In this document: positions 42,735 through 51,558 of the stretch, piece by piece | How positions within the stretch are numbered: position 1 is the first letter of the stretch | Layout: every line of letters begins with the position of its first letter | From: Mycobacterium colombiense | GTDB lineage: Bacteria; Actinomycetota; Actinomycetes; Mycobacteriales; Mycobacteriaceae | Length of the DNA: 64,000 nt | Assembly: GCF_001665835.1 (NCBI RefSeq) | Contig: NZ_LZSX01000089.1 | Coordinates: forward strand, 124,001-188,000 | Reading direction: 5' to 3' | Notes under the pieces: model-generated | The model's database searches: none | What the model was told of the DNA's origin: nothing | Seen by the model: the letters and a program-made list of their open reading frames with translations, nothing else | Translations under genes and position numbers: made by a program

Positions 42735-44276
42735 ATGGCGGACACGTCGTACGCCAAGTGCGGCGATCTCAGCCTGGCGTATCAGGTGTTCGGCGACGGG
42801 CCTGTAGAGCTCGTCGTCGTCGGGCCGTTCGTCAGCCACCTCGAGCTGGCCTGGACCCTCCCCCAGTTCAAGGCGTTCATGGAGCAGCTCGCCACGTTCT
42901 GTCGCGTCCTTTTGTTCGACAAGGCCGGGGTCGGGCTGTCGGACCCGGTGCCAAAAGTTCGCACCCTGGATGATCGGGTGGCCGAGATCGAGGCCGTCAT
43001 GGACGCCGTCGGCTTCGAACGGGCCGTCGTCTCCGGTCTGAGTGACGGTGGACCGGCGTCCATGATGTTCGCGGCAGCACGGCCGGAGCGAGTGCGGGCG
43101 CTGATCCTATGCGCCACATACTCGTTCCACCCCTGTGGATGGGACGACATGAATCGTGACCCGGGAGAGCTGCGGGCGCGCTTCCTTTCCGAGCTAGGTG
43201 AGGACTACACGCCGTCCGTTGAACAGCTCGCTCGCTGGCTGGAAGGCGGCCGCGCCGTGCGCTCCGGGTGGGGCAGCGGTGCGGCAGCCAGCATCAGCGC
43301 GCCGTCGGTCCGGTCGATACGCCAGCTCGCAATGTTGGAGCGCATGAGCGCGAGCCCGGGGATGGCGCGGGCGTCATTCGAAGCGGCCTTTCTGACCGAC
43401 CTGCGCCCGATCCTGCCAACGATCACCACGCCGACCCTGGTCATCCATGCCCGTGAGGACCCCGCGGTTCCGGTGCAGGGCGGCCGGTATCTCGCCGACC
43501 ACATCCCCGGCGCGCGGTACCTCGAGGTCGAGGGTGTGGACCACGCTCCCTTCTTGACCGAGCCCGACAAGATCTTGACCGGCATCGAGGAGTTCCTCAC
43601 CGGCGGCCATGCCGCGCCTGCACAGTCACACCGCGCCCTGCGCACCGTGTTGTTCACCGACATGGTCGCCTCGACCCAGCACGCCGCGGCGGCGGGCGAT
43701 GAGCGGTGGCGGGCGGTGCTGTACCGCTTTGGTGAGATCACCGCCGACCTCACGCAGCGGTTCGGCGGCACGGTGGTCAAGAGCACCGGTGACGGCCACC
43801 TCACCACGTTCGACGGCCCGACGCAGGCCATCCGGTGCGCCGAGGCGTTGCGCGCTGACACCGAGATCCTGGGCATCCAGATTCGCGTCGGCATCCACAC
43901 CGGCGAATGCGAACTACTGGACAACGACATCGGGGGAATCGCGGTACACATCGCGGCGCGCATCCTCGGACACGCAGGGGCGGGCGACATCCTCGTGTCC
44001 CGGACCGTGCGTGACCTGGTCGTCGGGTCGGGCACTGGCTTCGAAGACCGTGGCAGCGTCGAGCTGCGTGGCGTGCCCGGCAGTTGGCAATTGCTGGCGG
44101 TCGATCGCCACGGCCCGCGGGCGGGATCGCCTGAGGCGGAACTTGTTTCAATTCCCACCCCCGGCCGCCGGACCGCGATGCGACGCTCGGACCGCGCCGT
44201 GGAGTTGATTGCCACGCGCGCACCGTGGGTTCTCCGAGGGATGGCGCACCTCGCCCCTGCCACCGACCGCCGCTGA
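42735..44276 (+). CDS. alpha/beta-hydrolase fused to class III nucleotide cyclase
   Basis: 513 residues. The N-terminal alpha/beta hydrolase (about 1-290) has the nucleophile Ser103 in SGLSDGG, Asp242 in HAREDP and His270 in GVDHAPF. The C-terminal cyclase domain (about 300-480) has metal Asp309 (LFTDMVAST) and Asp353 (KSTGDG) and the purine-contact Lys349. The transition-state motif reads VHIAARI, with His405 where canonical cyclases have Asn, while Arg409 is kept. No membrane helix is seen. The hydrolase may sense or process a ligand and control cAMP output (inference). ATG at 42735; the upstream 300 bp hold no gene. Confidence 0.88.
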   Translation: MADTSYAKCGDLSLAYQVFGDGPVELVVVGPFVSHLELAWTLPQFKAFMEQLATFCRVLLFDKAGVGLSDPVPKVRTLDDRVAEIEAVMDAVGFERAVVSGLSDGGPASMMFAAARPERVRALILCATYSFHPCGWDDMNRDPGELRARFLSELGEDYTPSVEQLARWLEGGRAVRSGWGSGAAASISAPSVRSIRQLAMLERMSASPGMARASFEAAFLTDLRPILPTITTPTLVIHAREDPAVPVQGGRYLADHIPGARYLEVEGVDHAPFLTEPDKILTGIEEFLTGGHAAPAQSHRALRTVLFTDMVASTQHAAAAGDERWRAVLYRFGEITADLTQRFGGTVVKSTGDGHLTTFDGPTQAIRCAEALRADTEILGIQIRVGIHTGECELLDNDIGGIAVHIAARILGHAGAGDILVSRTVRDLVVGSGTGFEDRGSVELRGVPGSWQLLAVDRHGPRAGSPEAELVSIPTPGRRTAMRRSDRAVELIATRAPWVLRGMAHLAPATDRR

Positions 44277-44435
44277 ACAACGACGTCGGTGAGCTGCACA
44301 CCTAGCGGAATCACCTGCCGCGCGGGCGGCGGCCCGATCGGCTGCTGATCACCAGCGCAGTGGTCCGCTCGACCGTCCTGAAGAGCAACGTGAAATCGCA
44401 CCCCACGCGTCACAAACCACATTAAGCTCCTGCTG

Positions 44436-45122
44436 GTGGGCGTGAAGGTGTTCGCCAAGGGCGGCGGGCGATGGCTGGCGATCGCGGCGTCGCTCGTCGT
44501 CTCCGCGGCCATGATCCACGCGCAGGGCACCAAGACACGGTGCTGCATCGAGACGCCCGCGCCGACTCCCGCCACCAGCGCCGCCGCCGCGCCGCCGCCC
44601 GCCAGCGCGCCGCGCACCGCCAGTCCCGCCGAGGTGGAATCGCTGACGGCGTTGGCACCGCCCGCCCCGTCCGCCGGCCAGCAATTCCAGCTCGCGTTGC
44701 CACACAGTGTGGGATCCGAGGAACGGTTGCAGGTCAAGACCATCTGGGCGGCCCGCGTCATCTCGGTGCTCTTCCCCCAGATCAAGACCATCTACGGATA
44801 CCGCGAGGATCCGTTGCCGTGGCATCCCAACGGGCTGGCGATCGACGTGATGATCCCGAACTACCACTCCCCCGAAGGCATCGAGCTCGGCAACCAGATC
44901 GCCGGCTATGCCTTGGCGAACGCGAAGCGATGGGGCATCAACCACGTCATCTGGCGGCAGAAAATCTACCCGGGTATCGGCGGGGGCGACTGGATGGCGG
45001 ACCTGGGCTCGGAGACCGCCGACCATTACGACCATGTGCACATCGCGACCGGCGGAGGTGGCTACCCGACCGGGCACGAAACCTATTACATCGCCTCGAT
45101 GACCACCGCGCCGCCGGACTGA
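44436..45122 (+). CDS. exported M15-like (VanY/ARB-fold) domain protein
   Basis: 228 residues from GTG at 44436 (GTG at 44442 also possible). An N-terminal hydrophobic signal (12-28) and a Pro/Ala/Thr-rich linker (40-80) are followed by a compact domain with WHPNGLAIDVM and DHYDHVHIA. H130-x6-D137 and H200-V-H202 fit the zinc ligands of M15 D,D-peptidase-fold proteins, so a cell-wall peptidase-like role outside the membrane is plausible. The general base Asp/Glu is less certain, and some mycobacterial members of this fold may be non-catalytic. Confidence 0.7.
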   Translation: MGVKVFAKGGGRWLAIAASLVVSAAMIHAQGTKTRCCIETPAPTPATSAAAAPPPASAPRTASPAEVESLTALAPPAPSAGQQFQLALPHSVGSEERLQVKTIWAARVISVLFPQIKTIYGYREDPLPWHPNGLAIDVMIPNYHSPEGIELGNQIAGYALANAKRWGINHVIWRQKIYPGIGGGDWMADLGSETADHYDHVHIATGGGGYPTGHETYYIASMTTAPPD

Positions 45123-45378
45123 TCCGCAGAGTCTTTACCCAGCAAGAGGTGGGCATCGGCCGGAGACGCATCGCGGGCGGGACCCGGCGGGTCGACGCGT
45201 CCGCTCAGCCCACGACACCGCGGGCCGGTGTGGTTGCCACGGAACGAAGCTTCGATTGCTGACGCAGGACATAGTTGCCCAATGCTGGTTTGCCAGCTTT
45301 TGCTGTTCGCCGCGCAGCCCCGCACCGCACGCCGCATACTGAGGCCGTTATCACTATCACTGGGAGAAGGAGACGAGC

Positions 45379-45690
45379 GTGAAGGCTGTTTGCGGGCTGC
45401 GAATGTTATGTATTCCGGCTGTTGTTGCTGCCGCGTTAACGGTAGGTAGCGGGGTCGCCGTTGCCGACGATGACGGATACCTGGGCCAATTGAAGAAGAT
45501 CGGGGTCGTGTGGCAGCCCGGCAGCGAAGGCACGCTGATCTCGCTGGGGCACGCCATCTGCTCGGATCGCGCCGCGGGCAAGACCCCGGACGAGCTGGCG
45601 ACCGATGTTCATTCCGGGTTGACCAGTTCCTTCAACTACGGTGACGCCACGGCCATTGTGAGCGCGGCGGAATCGAACTACTGCCCCTGA
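45379..45690 (+). CDS. DUF732 exported protein
   Basis: A 103-residue protein from GTG at 45379, preceded by GGGAGAAGGAGACGAGC. It has a signal peptide (cleavage about AVA-DDD) and a DUF732 domain: DDDGYLGQLKKIGV, then SLGHAICSDRAAGKTPDELA and the terminal VSAAESNYCP. The two Cys of the mature part probably form a disulfide. This is a widespread mycobacterial secreted family with no established function. Confidence 0.82.
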   Translation: MKAVCGLRMLCIPAVVAAALTVGSGVAVADDDGYLGQLKKIGVVWQPGSEGTLISLGHAICSDRAAGKTPDELATDVHSGLTSSFNYGDATAIVSAAESNYCP

Positions 45691-45724
45691 GCAATCCTGA
45701 GGCGCCGTCGTGACGGCGTCTCCG

Positions 45725-46231
45725 TCATGCCGGCCCGGCGGCGAACGCCGCCACCGGCATTTCGACGCTCCCCTTGCAGGGACCGTTGTTGATGTCGGTG
45801 TGCCAGGTCCCGCGTAGCGAACCATCGGGCTGCGGTGTGTAGTAAGCCCACGACCTCGCGGGTGCCCACACCTTCGAAATGCCTTCGCCCATATAGCAAT
45901 CCCATTGGAAGTCGAAACGCTCAACCCACTTGGCGCCGTCCCAGGTGTAGTGCGAGGGCTGGGGCAGCGTCGGGTTCTTCGGCTCGGGGCCGTTGGTGGC
46001 GGTGGCCACGCACCTGCCCGACGAGCATGCGGTGGTGAAGACGTAATCCGCGCTGAAGGTCGGTTCGGCTTGCGTGGCGGCGACACTGGTACCGGTTTTG
46101 CTGACCGCATACCTCACCAGTGAGTATTTGCCGTTCCATGACGGTGCCAGCGCATGCGCACCTGTGCCGGGCGCGACGATCGACGCGGCGACGGCAGCGA
46201 GCACCGCAACTACCCGATACCTCGGCCGCAT
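45725..46231 (-). CDS. exported hypothetical protein
   Basis: 168 residues from ATG at 46231: a signal peptide (7-27, cleavage about AHA-LAP) and a Trp/Tyr-rich mature domain with four Cys (TACSSGRC, WDCYMG, GPCKG), probably two disulfides. The layout WNGKYSLVRYAVSKTG...TWHTDI...GPCKG resembles small mycobacterial secreted proteins in other loci, but I cannot assign a family. It converges with the DUF732 gene. Confidence 0.7.
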   Translation of the reverse strand: MRPRYRVVAVLAAVAASIVAPGTGAHALAPSWNGKYSLVRYAVSKTGTSVAATQAEPTFSADYVFTTACSSGRCVATATNGPEPKNPTLPQPSHYTWDGAKWVERFDFQWDCYMGEGISKVWAPARSWAYYTPQPDGSLRGTWHTDINNGPCKGSVEMPVAAFAAGPA

Positions 46232-46304
46232 TGCGTCAATGGTGGCCGTTCGATGACGCGGCGTGATCTCGGCGCGGACACGATCGCGGTGTCGTGGCGA
46301 GTTT

Positions 46305-46841
46305 TCATCCCACTCGCAGTAGGAACAACGCGTAGGCGGCGATCGACTGCGCGTCGGCGATCACTCCCCCGCGAATCATCCGCTCGATCTCCGCACGCGC
46401 AAACCACGCACTGCGCATGTCCTGTTCCTCGTGCTCGCGGTCGGCTTCTCCCTCGGCGATACCGGTGGCCAAAAACACCCAGCCCCGCTGACTGGTCATT
46501 CCCGGCGCGACGTCGAGCTGGCCGAGGGCCTCGAATGACGTTGCGCTCAATCCGGTTTCCTCACGTAACTCGCGCTCGGCCAGCTCGACCGGTTCGGCGT
46601 CGACCAGGTCGGGAGCGGTACCCTGCGGAAACTCCCAGCGTCGCTGGCCGAGGGGATAACGAAACTGTTCGACCAACCGGAAGCGGTGCCCGTCATACGG
46701 CATCACGAGCGCATAGGCCGGCTTGTCGACGACGCTGTAGATGCCCTTGCTGCCGTCTGGGCGACGGATGTCATCCTCTCGCAGCACTATCCACGGGTTC
46801 CGGTAGATCTCACGGGTCGCGAGGCGTTCGATGAAAGTCAC
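46305..46841 (-). CDS. Nudix hydrolase, ADP-ribose pyrophosphatase-like
   Basis: About 178 residues from GTG at 46841 (VTFIERLATREIYRNPWIV); an ATG at 46874 would add 11. The Nudix helix is EFPQGTAPDLVDAEPVELAERELREETGL. The REL-REETGL core is intact, although the spacing before it deviates slightly from the consensus. The EFPQG entry is typical of ADP-ribose/nucleoside-diphosphate-sugar pyrophosphatases, so it probably hydrolyses ADP-ribose or a related X-pp compound. It is divergent from the KSI-like gene, 67 bp apart. Confidence 0.82.
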   Translation of the reverse strand: MTFIERLATREIYRNPWIVLREDDIRRPDGSKGIYSVVDKPAYALVMPYDGHRFRLVEQFRYPLGQRRWEFPQGTAPDLVDAEPVELAERELREETGLSATSFEALGQLDVAPGMTSQRGWVFLATGIAEGEADREHEEQDMRSAWFARAEIERMIRGGVIADAQSIAAYALFLLRVG

Positions 46842-46908
46842 GACGCCAGTATTGCCCTGAATACCGCAACACATACCGTGGCGATGGCGAGGAGTAGCGT
46901 CCGAAGCT

Positions 46909-47280
46909 ATGCCGTCTCCAGAAGCCATCACCGAGACCGTCAATCGCTACCTCGCGCTGGTCGCAACCGGCACCGCCGACGACATCGTGACTCTCTACGC
47001 CGCCGACGCCACGATCGAGGATCCGATCGGATCCGACATCCGCCGCGGCCACGACGCCATCCGCGCGTTCTATGCGGGCTTCCAAGACGCCAAGAAGGAC
47101 ACCGAACTCGCCGAAATACGGATCGGCGGCGGCGAAGCCGCCTTCTTCTGGCATCTGACGCTGGACGCCGGTGACAGCCGCACCCGAATCTCGCCGATCT
47201 CGACGATGTCGTTCGACGGGGACGCCAAGATCACGTCGATGCGCGCGTTCTGGTCGCCCGCCGACGTTCAGATCTTGTAG
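46909..47280 (+). CDS. ketosteroid isomerase-like NTF2-fold protein
   Basis: 123 residues that align end to end with the Comamonas testosteroni delta-5-3-ketosteroid isomerase as I remember it. Tyr14 and Asp38 (ATIEDPIGSD) fall at exactly the catalytic positions, but the third, Asp99 (PIDHFRF in that enzyme), is Ser here (PISTMSF). It may be a steroid isomerase working with one oxyanion-hole residue fewer, or may have another substrate. Mycobacteria degrade sterols, which makes a steroid role plausible. ATG at 46909. Confidence 0.82.
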   Translation: MPSPEAITETVNRYLALVATGTADDIVTLYAADATIEDPIGSDIRRGHDAIRAFYAGFQDAKKDTELAEIRIGGGEAAFFWHLTLDAGDSRTRISPISTMSFDGDAKITSMRAFWSPADVQIL

Positions 47281-47425
47281 ATCCACCAAATCTCTTGGCT
47301 GACGGGTTAACTCGGGATTCATCCGAGGATGCCGACCTAGGCAGATTGCGGAAATAAAAGACTTACAACGGTTTTCGCTCCCAGGACGGTTTGGTGTGAC
47401 GGAGCTCCACAAGTCATGACTGAAA

Positions 47426-47817
47426 TCAGCCGACCCACTCGTCGTAGTAGCCACGGATATCGGCGGGATCTTTGTGCCTGACCATGTGGGAAAGCAGATG
47501 ATAAGGGGCGGTGAAGCCAGTGGCGTCGTTGAGCTGAATCTTGAAGTTGGCGGTGATCGAGTCGCCTTCGTCTGAAAAATCGCGGTAGGCCCATCGGGAT
47601 GGGTAGCCGCGCCGCAGCATCTCGCCGAGGTAGTAGGAGGCGCCGTCAACGAACTCGGCATTCGCGAGATCGTGTGGAAGGCTTCGACCGTTGGCGTCAC
47701 GTCTAGCACGAGGGCAGTCAGCCGGTCGATGCTGTCGGGGCTGTAATCCCAAATTCCACCATTGCTGGCTCGCCCTCGACGGTGCTGGATGCCTGGCTGG
47801 CCCGCCAGGAGCAACAT
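47426..47817 (-). pseudogene. probable frameshifted remnant of a conserved hypothetical
   Basis: On the minus strand one frame from about 47817 reads NGGIWDYSPDSIDRLTALVLDV and a second frame from about 47680 to the stop at 47426 reads LANAEFVDGASYYLGEML followed by WAYRDFSDEGDSITANFKIQL. Both parts look like real protein with normal composition, while each frame alone becomes low-complexity across the junction (about 47655-47675). One indel would join them into a 120-130-residue protein. I do not recognise the family, and the exact ends are uncertain. Confidence 0.45.
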
Positions 47818-47926
47818 TTCTCGGCCTGGGCACCTGAAAACTCACGACATGTCGCGCTGGCATCAATCGGCACGGTGCCCGATAGTCATAGCAACAGCTG
47901 AGCGCCAACGTCAGAGGTGGGGATAC

Positions 47927-49654
47927 ATGAGCACGCGCCGCCACATCATCGTCAGCGGTGACGACGCGCTCGCGACCACGATCGCCGAGGAACTGAACCG
48001 TGCGGGCGCCGCGATCGTCAAGTTGCACAGCGAGGAGCTCGCCGGCGCCGATCTTGCCCGCGCACACGCCATCGTGTGCGCCGGGGACGATGACGCGAAG
48101 AATCTCGAAATCGCCTTGCTGGCAAGGAAAACAAACCCTCATGTGCGCGTCGTCGCCCGCCTGGGCAACGACGTCCTGCGGGGAGCCGTGGCCGCCGACA
48201 ACGGTCCCGGCGCCATCCTGGACGTCGCCGACCTCGCGGCGCCGTCGGTGGTCGAGGCCTGTCTGTCGAGCCATACGCATCCGGTCGAGGCGGCCGGCAT
48301 CAAATTTCTGGTGTCGGGTGCCGAGGCGCCCCGCGACGCGACCCTTCGCGAGATCTATGGCGACCTGGCACCGGTAGCCGTGATTCACGGCGAGAACTCC
48401 GCCACGCCCGACGAAGTGGTCCCATGCCCGGGACGGGATCATCGGGTGCGCGCCGGCGACTGGACCGCCATGATCGGCAGCGCCGATGAGCTGGCCGCGC
48501 GCGGCATCAAGACGCCCCGCCCGAGCGCGACACGCTCGCGCCAATCGTGGATGCGGCGCGTGTCGGACGCCGCCCGGGCGATGCGCGACGACGTCAACCC
48601 GATGCTTTTCCCCGCGATGCTGCTCGCGCTCAGCCTGCTTCTCGCCTCGACGGTCGTCGTGCACTTCTCCTATATGAAGCCGCGATTGTCCTGGCTGGAC
48701 GCCATGTATTTCACCGCGGAAACCATCACCACTGTGGGCTACGGCGAATTCACGTTCCTCCACCAATCCGCGTGGCTGCGAATCTTCGCCGTCGCCCTGA
48801 TGTTCACCGGCGTGACCACCACCGCGCTGCTCGTCGCGTTCCTGGCCGACCTGCTGCTGTCGCGCCGCTTCGTCCAATCGGCCGGCGTCCGGCGGGCCCG
48901 CCATCTGCGCAACCACATCATCGTCGTCGGGCTCGGCTCGTTTGGCAGCCGCGTTGTCGGCGATCTGACCGCCGCCGGTTACGACGTCGCGGTGATCGAG
49001 CGCGACGAGAACAACCGATTCCTTTCGGCCGCAGACGAACTCGACGTGCCGGTGATCTTCGGGGACGCGACCCTGCGGCAGACGCTGGAGTCGGCCCGCG
49101 TCGACCGCGCCCGCGCCGTCGCGGTACTGACTCAAGACGACATGGTCAACATCGAGACCGGAATCGTGCTGCGCGAGATGCTCGGTCCCCGGGTGATGCC
49201 CGAAGTCAACCGGCCCGACGTGCCGATCGTGCTGCGCATCTATGACCGCACCCTGGGCGATGCGGTGGCCAAGCGGTTCGGTTTCGAGAACGTCCGCTCG
49301 ACCGTCGACCTGGCCGCGCCCTGGTTCATCGGCGCCGCAATGGGCCTGCAGGTGCTGGGGACGTTTTCGGTCGGGCCGCGTTCGTTCATGGTCGGCGCCA
49401 TGCACGTGGCGGCCGGTAGCGAGCTCGACGGGCTGCGGATGTTCGAGATGTCCACCCAGACCCGGGTCATCGCGATCACCCGTCGCGATACGCCCGTAGA
49501 GCTGCATCCTCGCCGGGATGCGTGGCTTCGCGCCGGCGACACCGTCTACCTGGTGGGGCCGTACCGCGAGCTGCTGGAGACGCTGCGCAAGGGGCAGCCG
49601 CCGCAGGAGCCGGCCGTCAACGAAGAACGCCCCGCGGACAAAGCGGCCACCTAA
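47927..49654 (+). CDS. K+ channel protein with RCK/TrkA-N domains
   Basis: 575 residues. An N-terminal Rossmann-like RCK domain (about 5-195, beginning RHIIVSGDDALATTIAEEL) is followed by two membrane helices (225-247, 285-311) flanking a pore loop with the K+ selectivity filter TTVGYGEF (268-275). A second RCK/TrkA-N domain follows (about 328-460, HIIVVGLGSFGSRVV), then a TrkA-C part (about 480-560). It is likely a nucleotide-gated potassium channel or efflux protein. The RCK-pore-RCK order is less common than pore-RCK-RCK. ATG at 47927 follows AGAGGTGGGG. Confidence 0.9.
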   Translation: MSTRRHIIVSGDDALATTIAEELNRAGAAIVKLHSEELAGADLARAHAIVCAGDDDAKNLEIALLARKTNPHVRVVARLGNDVLRGAVAADNGPGAILDVADLAAPSVVEACLSSHTHPVEAAGIKFLVSGAEAPRDATLREIYGDLAPVAVIHGENSATPDEVVPCPGRDHRVRAGDWTAMIGSADELAARGIKTPRPSATRSRQSWMRRVSDAARAMRDDVNPMLFPAMLLALSLLLASTVVVHFSYMKPRLSWLDAMYFTAETITTVGYGEFTFLHQSAWLRIFAVALMFTGVTTTALLVAFLADLLLSRRFVQSAGVRRARHLRNHIIVVGLGSFGSRVVGDLTAAGYDVAVIERDENNRFLSAADELDVPVIFGDATLRQTLESARVDRARAVAVLTQDDMVNIETGIVLREMLGPRVMPEVNRPDVPIVLRIYDRTLGDAVAKRFGFENVRSTVDLAAPWFIGAAMGLQVLGTFSVGPRSFMVGAMHVAAGSELDGLRMFEMSTQTRVIAITRRDTPVELHPRRDAWLRAGDTVYLVGPYRELLETLRKGQPPQEPAVNEERPADKAAT

Positions 49655-49673
49655 AAACTCAGCGCCACACGGG

Positions 49674-50546
49674 TCAGGAAGCCGACCAGCCCACCGACCC
49701 CGGGCCGCCGGATCCATCGGCGCGGCCGACACGCCGGGCGCACCAACCGGCCAGCTCGTGGCGGGCGGCGACCGTCACCGGGTGCTCTTCACCGAGCACG
49801 CGCGCCTCTTCGTCGACCAGTGCCGCCCACGCGGCGACCTCGTCGGTGACGCCGGCCCGGTCCGGGGCCCAGAGCGTGAACATGTGCCGGGCCATCAGCA
49901 GGTGAACGTGGTCGGCTCCCAGCTTTTCGCGCAGGTCGCGGACCAACGGTTCGAGTTCGGCGACGGCCGCCGGGACGTCGCCCGCCCGGCCCCGCCAGAT
50001 CGCGAGCATCAATCTCGTTCCCAGGGTGTCGGCGTGTTCGTCACCGAGCACGCGACGGCGCGCGGCGAGCACCTGTTCACCCTCGGCTATTGCGCCCACG
50101 ACATCGCCTATCTCCCAACGCTTCTCGGCGATCTTCTCGCGGGCGACCAGCACGCTCTCGTGCTCGCCGCCCAGGACGCGCTGTTCGTCGGCGAAAAGCT
50201 GCGACCACTCGGCAAGCGATGACAGCGAAGGTTGTTGCCGGCCCGCCAACAGGTGGCGAGCGGTCAGGGTGCTGAGATGGTCGCGGCCGAGCATCTCGAT
50301 GAGATCCGGGATCAGCCGCGCGAACTCGTCGTAGGCGACGGCTTCCTCACCCGCCCGCAACTGCAAGGTGGCCAGCGAAACCTTGAGTTCCAGGACCGTG
50401 GGATGACGCTCGCCCAGCGTCGCCCGACAGAGGGTGACCAGCTCGTTTGCCTGCCGCGCGGCCCCGGCGTAATCGCCGTGATTCGCGCACTCTGTCATCA
50501 GCCCGGTCAGTTCGGCCAGCGGGGCGGGCAGCTCCTGCTGAGTCAT
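49674..50546 (-). CDS. tetratricopeptide-repeat protein
   Basis: 290 residues, nearly all alpha-helical TPR-type repeats of about 42 residues (for example RATLGERHPTVLELKVSLA, RRVLGDEHADTLGTRLMLA, RVLGEEHPVTVAARHELAG). The repeated G-x-x-HP-x-[TV] element is the kinesin-light-chain TPR pattern common in actinobacteria. It is a protein-interaction scaffold without a catalytic domain. ATG at 50546. It is cytoplasmic; its partner is unknown. Confidence 0.85.
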   Translation of the reverse strand: MTQQELPAPLAELTGLMTECANHGDYAGAARQANELVTLCRATLGERHPTVLELKVSLATLQLRAGEEAVAYDEFARLIPDLIEMLGRDHLSTLTARHLLAGRQQPSLSSLAEWSQLFADEQRVLGGEHESVLVAREKIAEKRWEIGDVVGAIAEGEQVLAARRRVLGDEHADTLGTRLMLAIWRGRAGDVPAAVAELEPLVRDLREKLGADHVHLLMARHMFTLWAPDRAGVTDEVAAWAALVDEEARVLGEEHPVTVAARHELAGWCARRVGRADGSGGPGSVGWSAS

Positions 50547-50622
50547 TCGCTAATGAAATCGCCACCGCGCCGACGCGGCAATTCACCCCGATCTACCTGC
50601 GGCGATGCCACAGGACTGCAGG

Positions 50623-51513
50623 TTACAGCCGCGCCGCCACGTCCGCGGCGCGATGTACTTGATTGACATCCGAGCTCGTCGGGATGAGCTGAACCTCGTC
50701 GGTGCCGATGTCCTCGAACCGGCGCAACACGTCCAACAGCTCGTCTTCACTGCCGGCCCAGCCCGTCATCGGCGCCATAGCGTCGACGTACTCGGCCGGT
50801 ATCCAGTTCATGTACCGGCGCAGATGACGGTGGATCTGGCCGCGAGACTCCTCCGGGGATCCGAACGCGAACCAGAACGACGTAATCAGGTGCGGTTTGG
50901 GCTTGCCGGCCCGGGCCCAGGCCTCCCGGGTCACGTCGAACAGCTCGTTCTGCTTGGCGACATCGAGGTCAAGGGTGGTACCCGCCAGCCCGTCGGCCCA
51001 CGCGGCCGCGCTGCGGATGGTTTTCGGCCCGATACTGCCGACGAACAGGGGCGGACCGCCGGGCTGGACCGGCGCCGGCCCGACGGGCAGTACCGAGTCG
51101 GTGGTCTTCTCCCCCGCCCAGACGCGCTTCATCACGGCAACGCGTTCGGCCATGCCGCGCATCGTCTGCGTCGCCGGGTCGGCGCTGACGGCGTGGTAGT
51201 CCTCGTGCCGGCCGCCCACCCCGATTCCGACGGTCAGCCGGCCGCCGCTGAGCAGGTCACCGGTCGCCAGCCCCTTGGCGAGCATGACGGGATCGTGCAG
51301 CTGCGGCACGATGACGGTCGTCAGCAGCCGCACCCGGTTGGTCCAGGCGGCCAGCGCGCCCAGCAACGTCAGGTTGTCCGGGTTGTCGAAGGCGATCCGC
51401 TCGCCCCAGCACAGCGAAGAGAACGGGCCCTCGTCGATGGCGCGCGCCCACGTCTCGAGCACCGTCGCATCCAGATCGGGCTCCATCACCGGCATCGTCA
51501 TCGCAATCCGCAC
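50623..51513 (-). CDS. LLM-class (F420-dependent) oxidoreductase
   Basis: 296 residues with a luciferase-like TIM barrel. GTG at 51513 starts VRIAMTMPVMEPDLDATVLETW. LTLLGALAAWTNRVRL and LATGDLLSGGRLTVGIGVGG are the family's conserved beta-alpha units. Mycobacterial members mostly use F420 rather than FMN. The substrate is not deducible. It is divergent from a VOC protein gene, 45 bp apart. Confidence 0.87.
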   Translation of the reverse strand: MRIAMTMPVMEPDLDATVLETWARAIDEGPFSSLCWGERIAFDNPDNLTLLGALAAWTNRVRLLTTVIVPQLHDPVMLAKGLATGDLLSGGRLTVGIGVGGRHEDYHAVSADPATQTMRGMAERVAVMKRVWAGEKTTDSVLPVGPAPVQPGGPPLFVGSIGPKTIRSAAAWADGLAGTTLDLDVAKQNELFDVTREAWARAGKPKPHLITSFWFAFGSPEESRGQIHRHLRRYMNWIPAEYVDAMAPMTGWAGSEDELLDVLRRFEDIGTDEVQLIPTSSDVNQVHRAADVAARL

Positions 51514-51558
51514 GACGGCGATTCTGACATGTTTGATATGCGGCCCTTCAGTGGAACC

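Noticed and set aside
47426..49732. A 768-codon minus-strand frame over the K+-channel gene
   Set aside because: Antisense to a channel protein with clear filter and RCK motifs. Only its last about 80 codons look protein-like, and they were treated as the remnant at 47426-47817.
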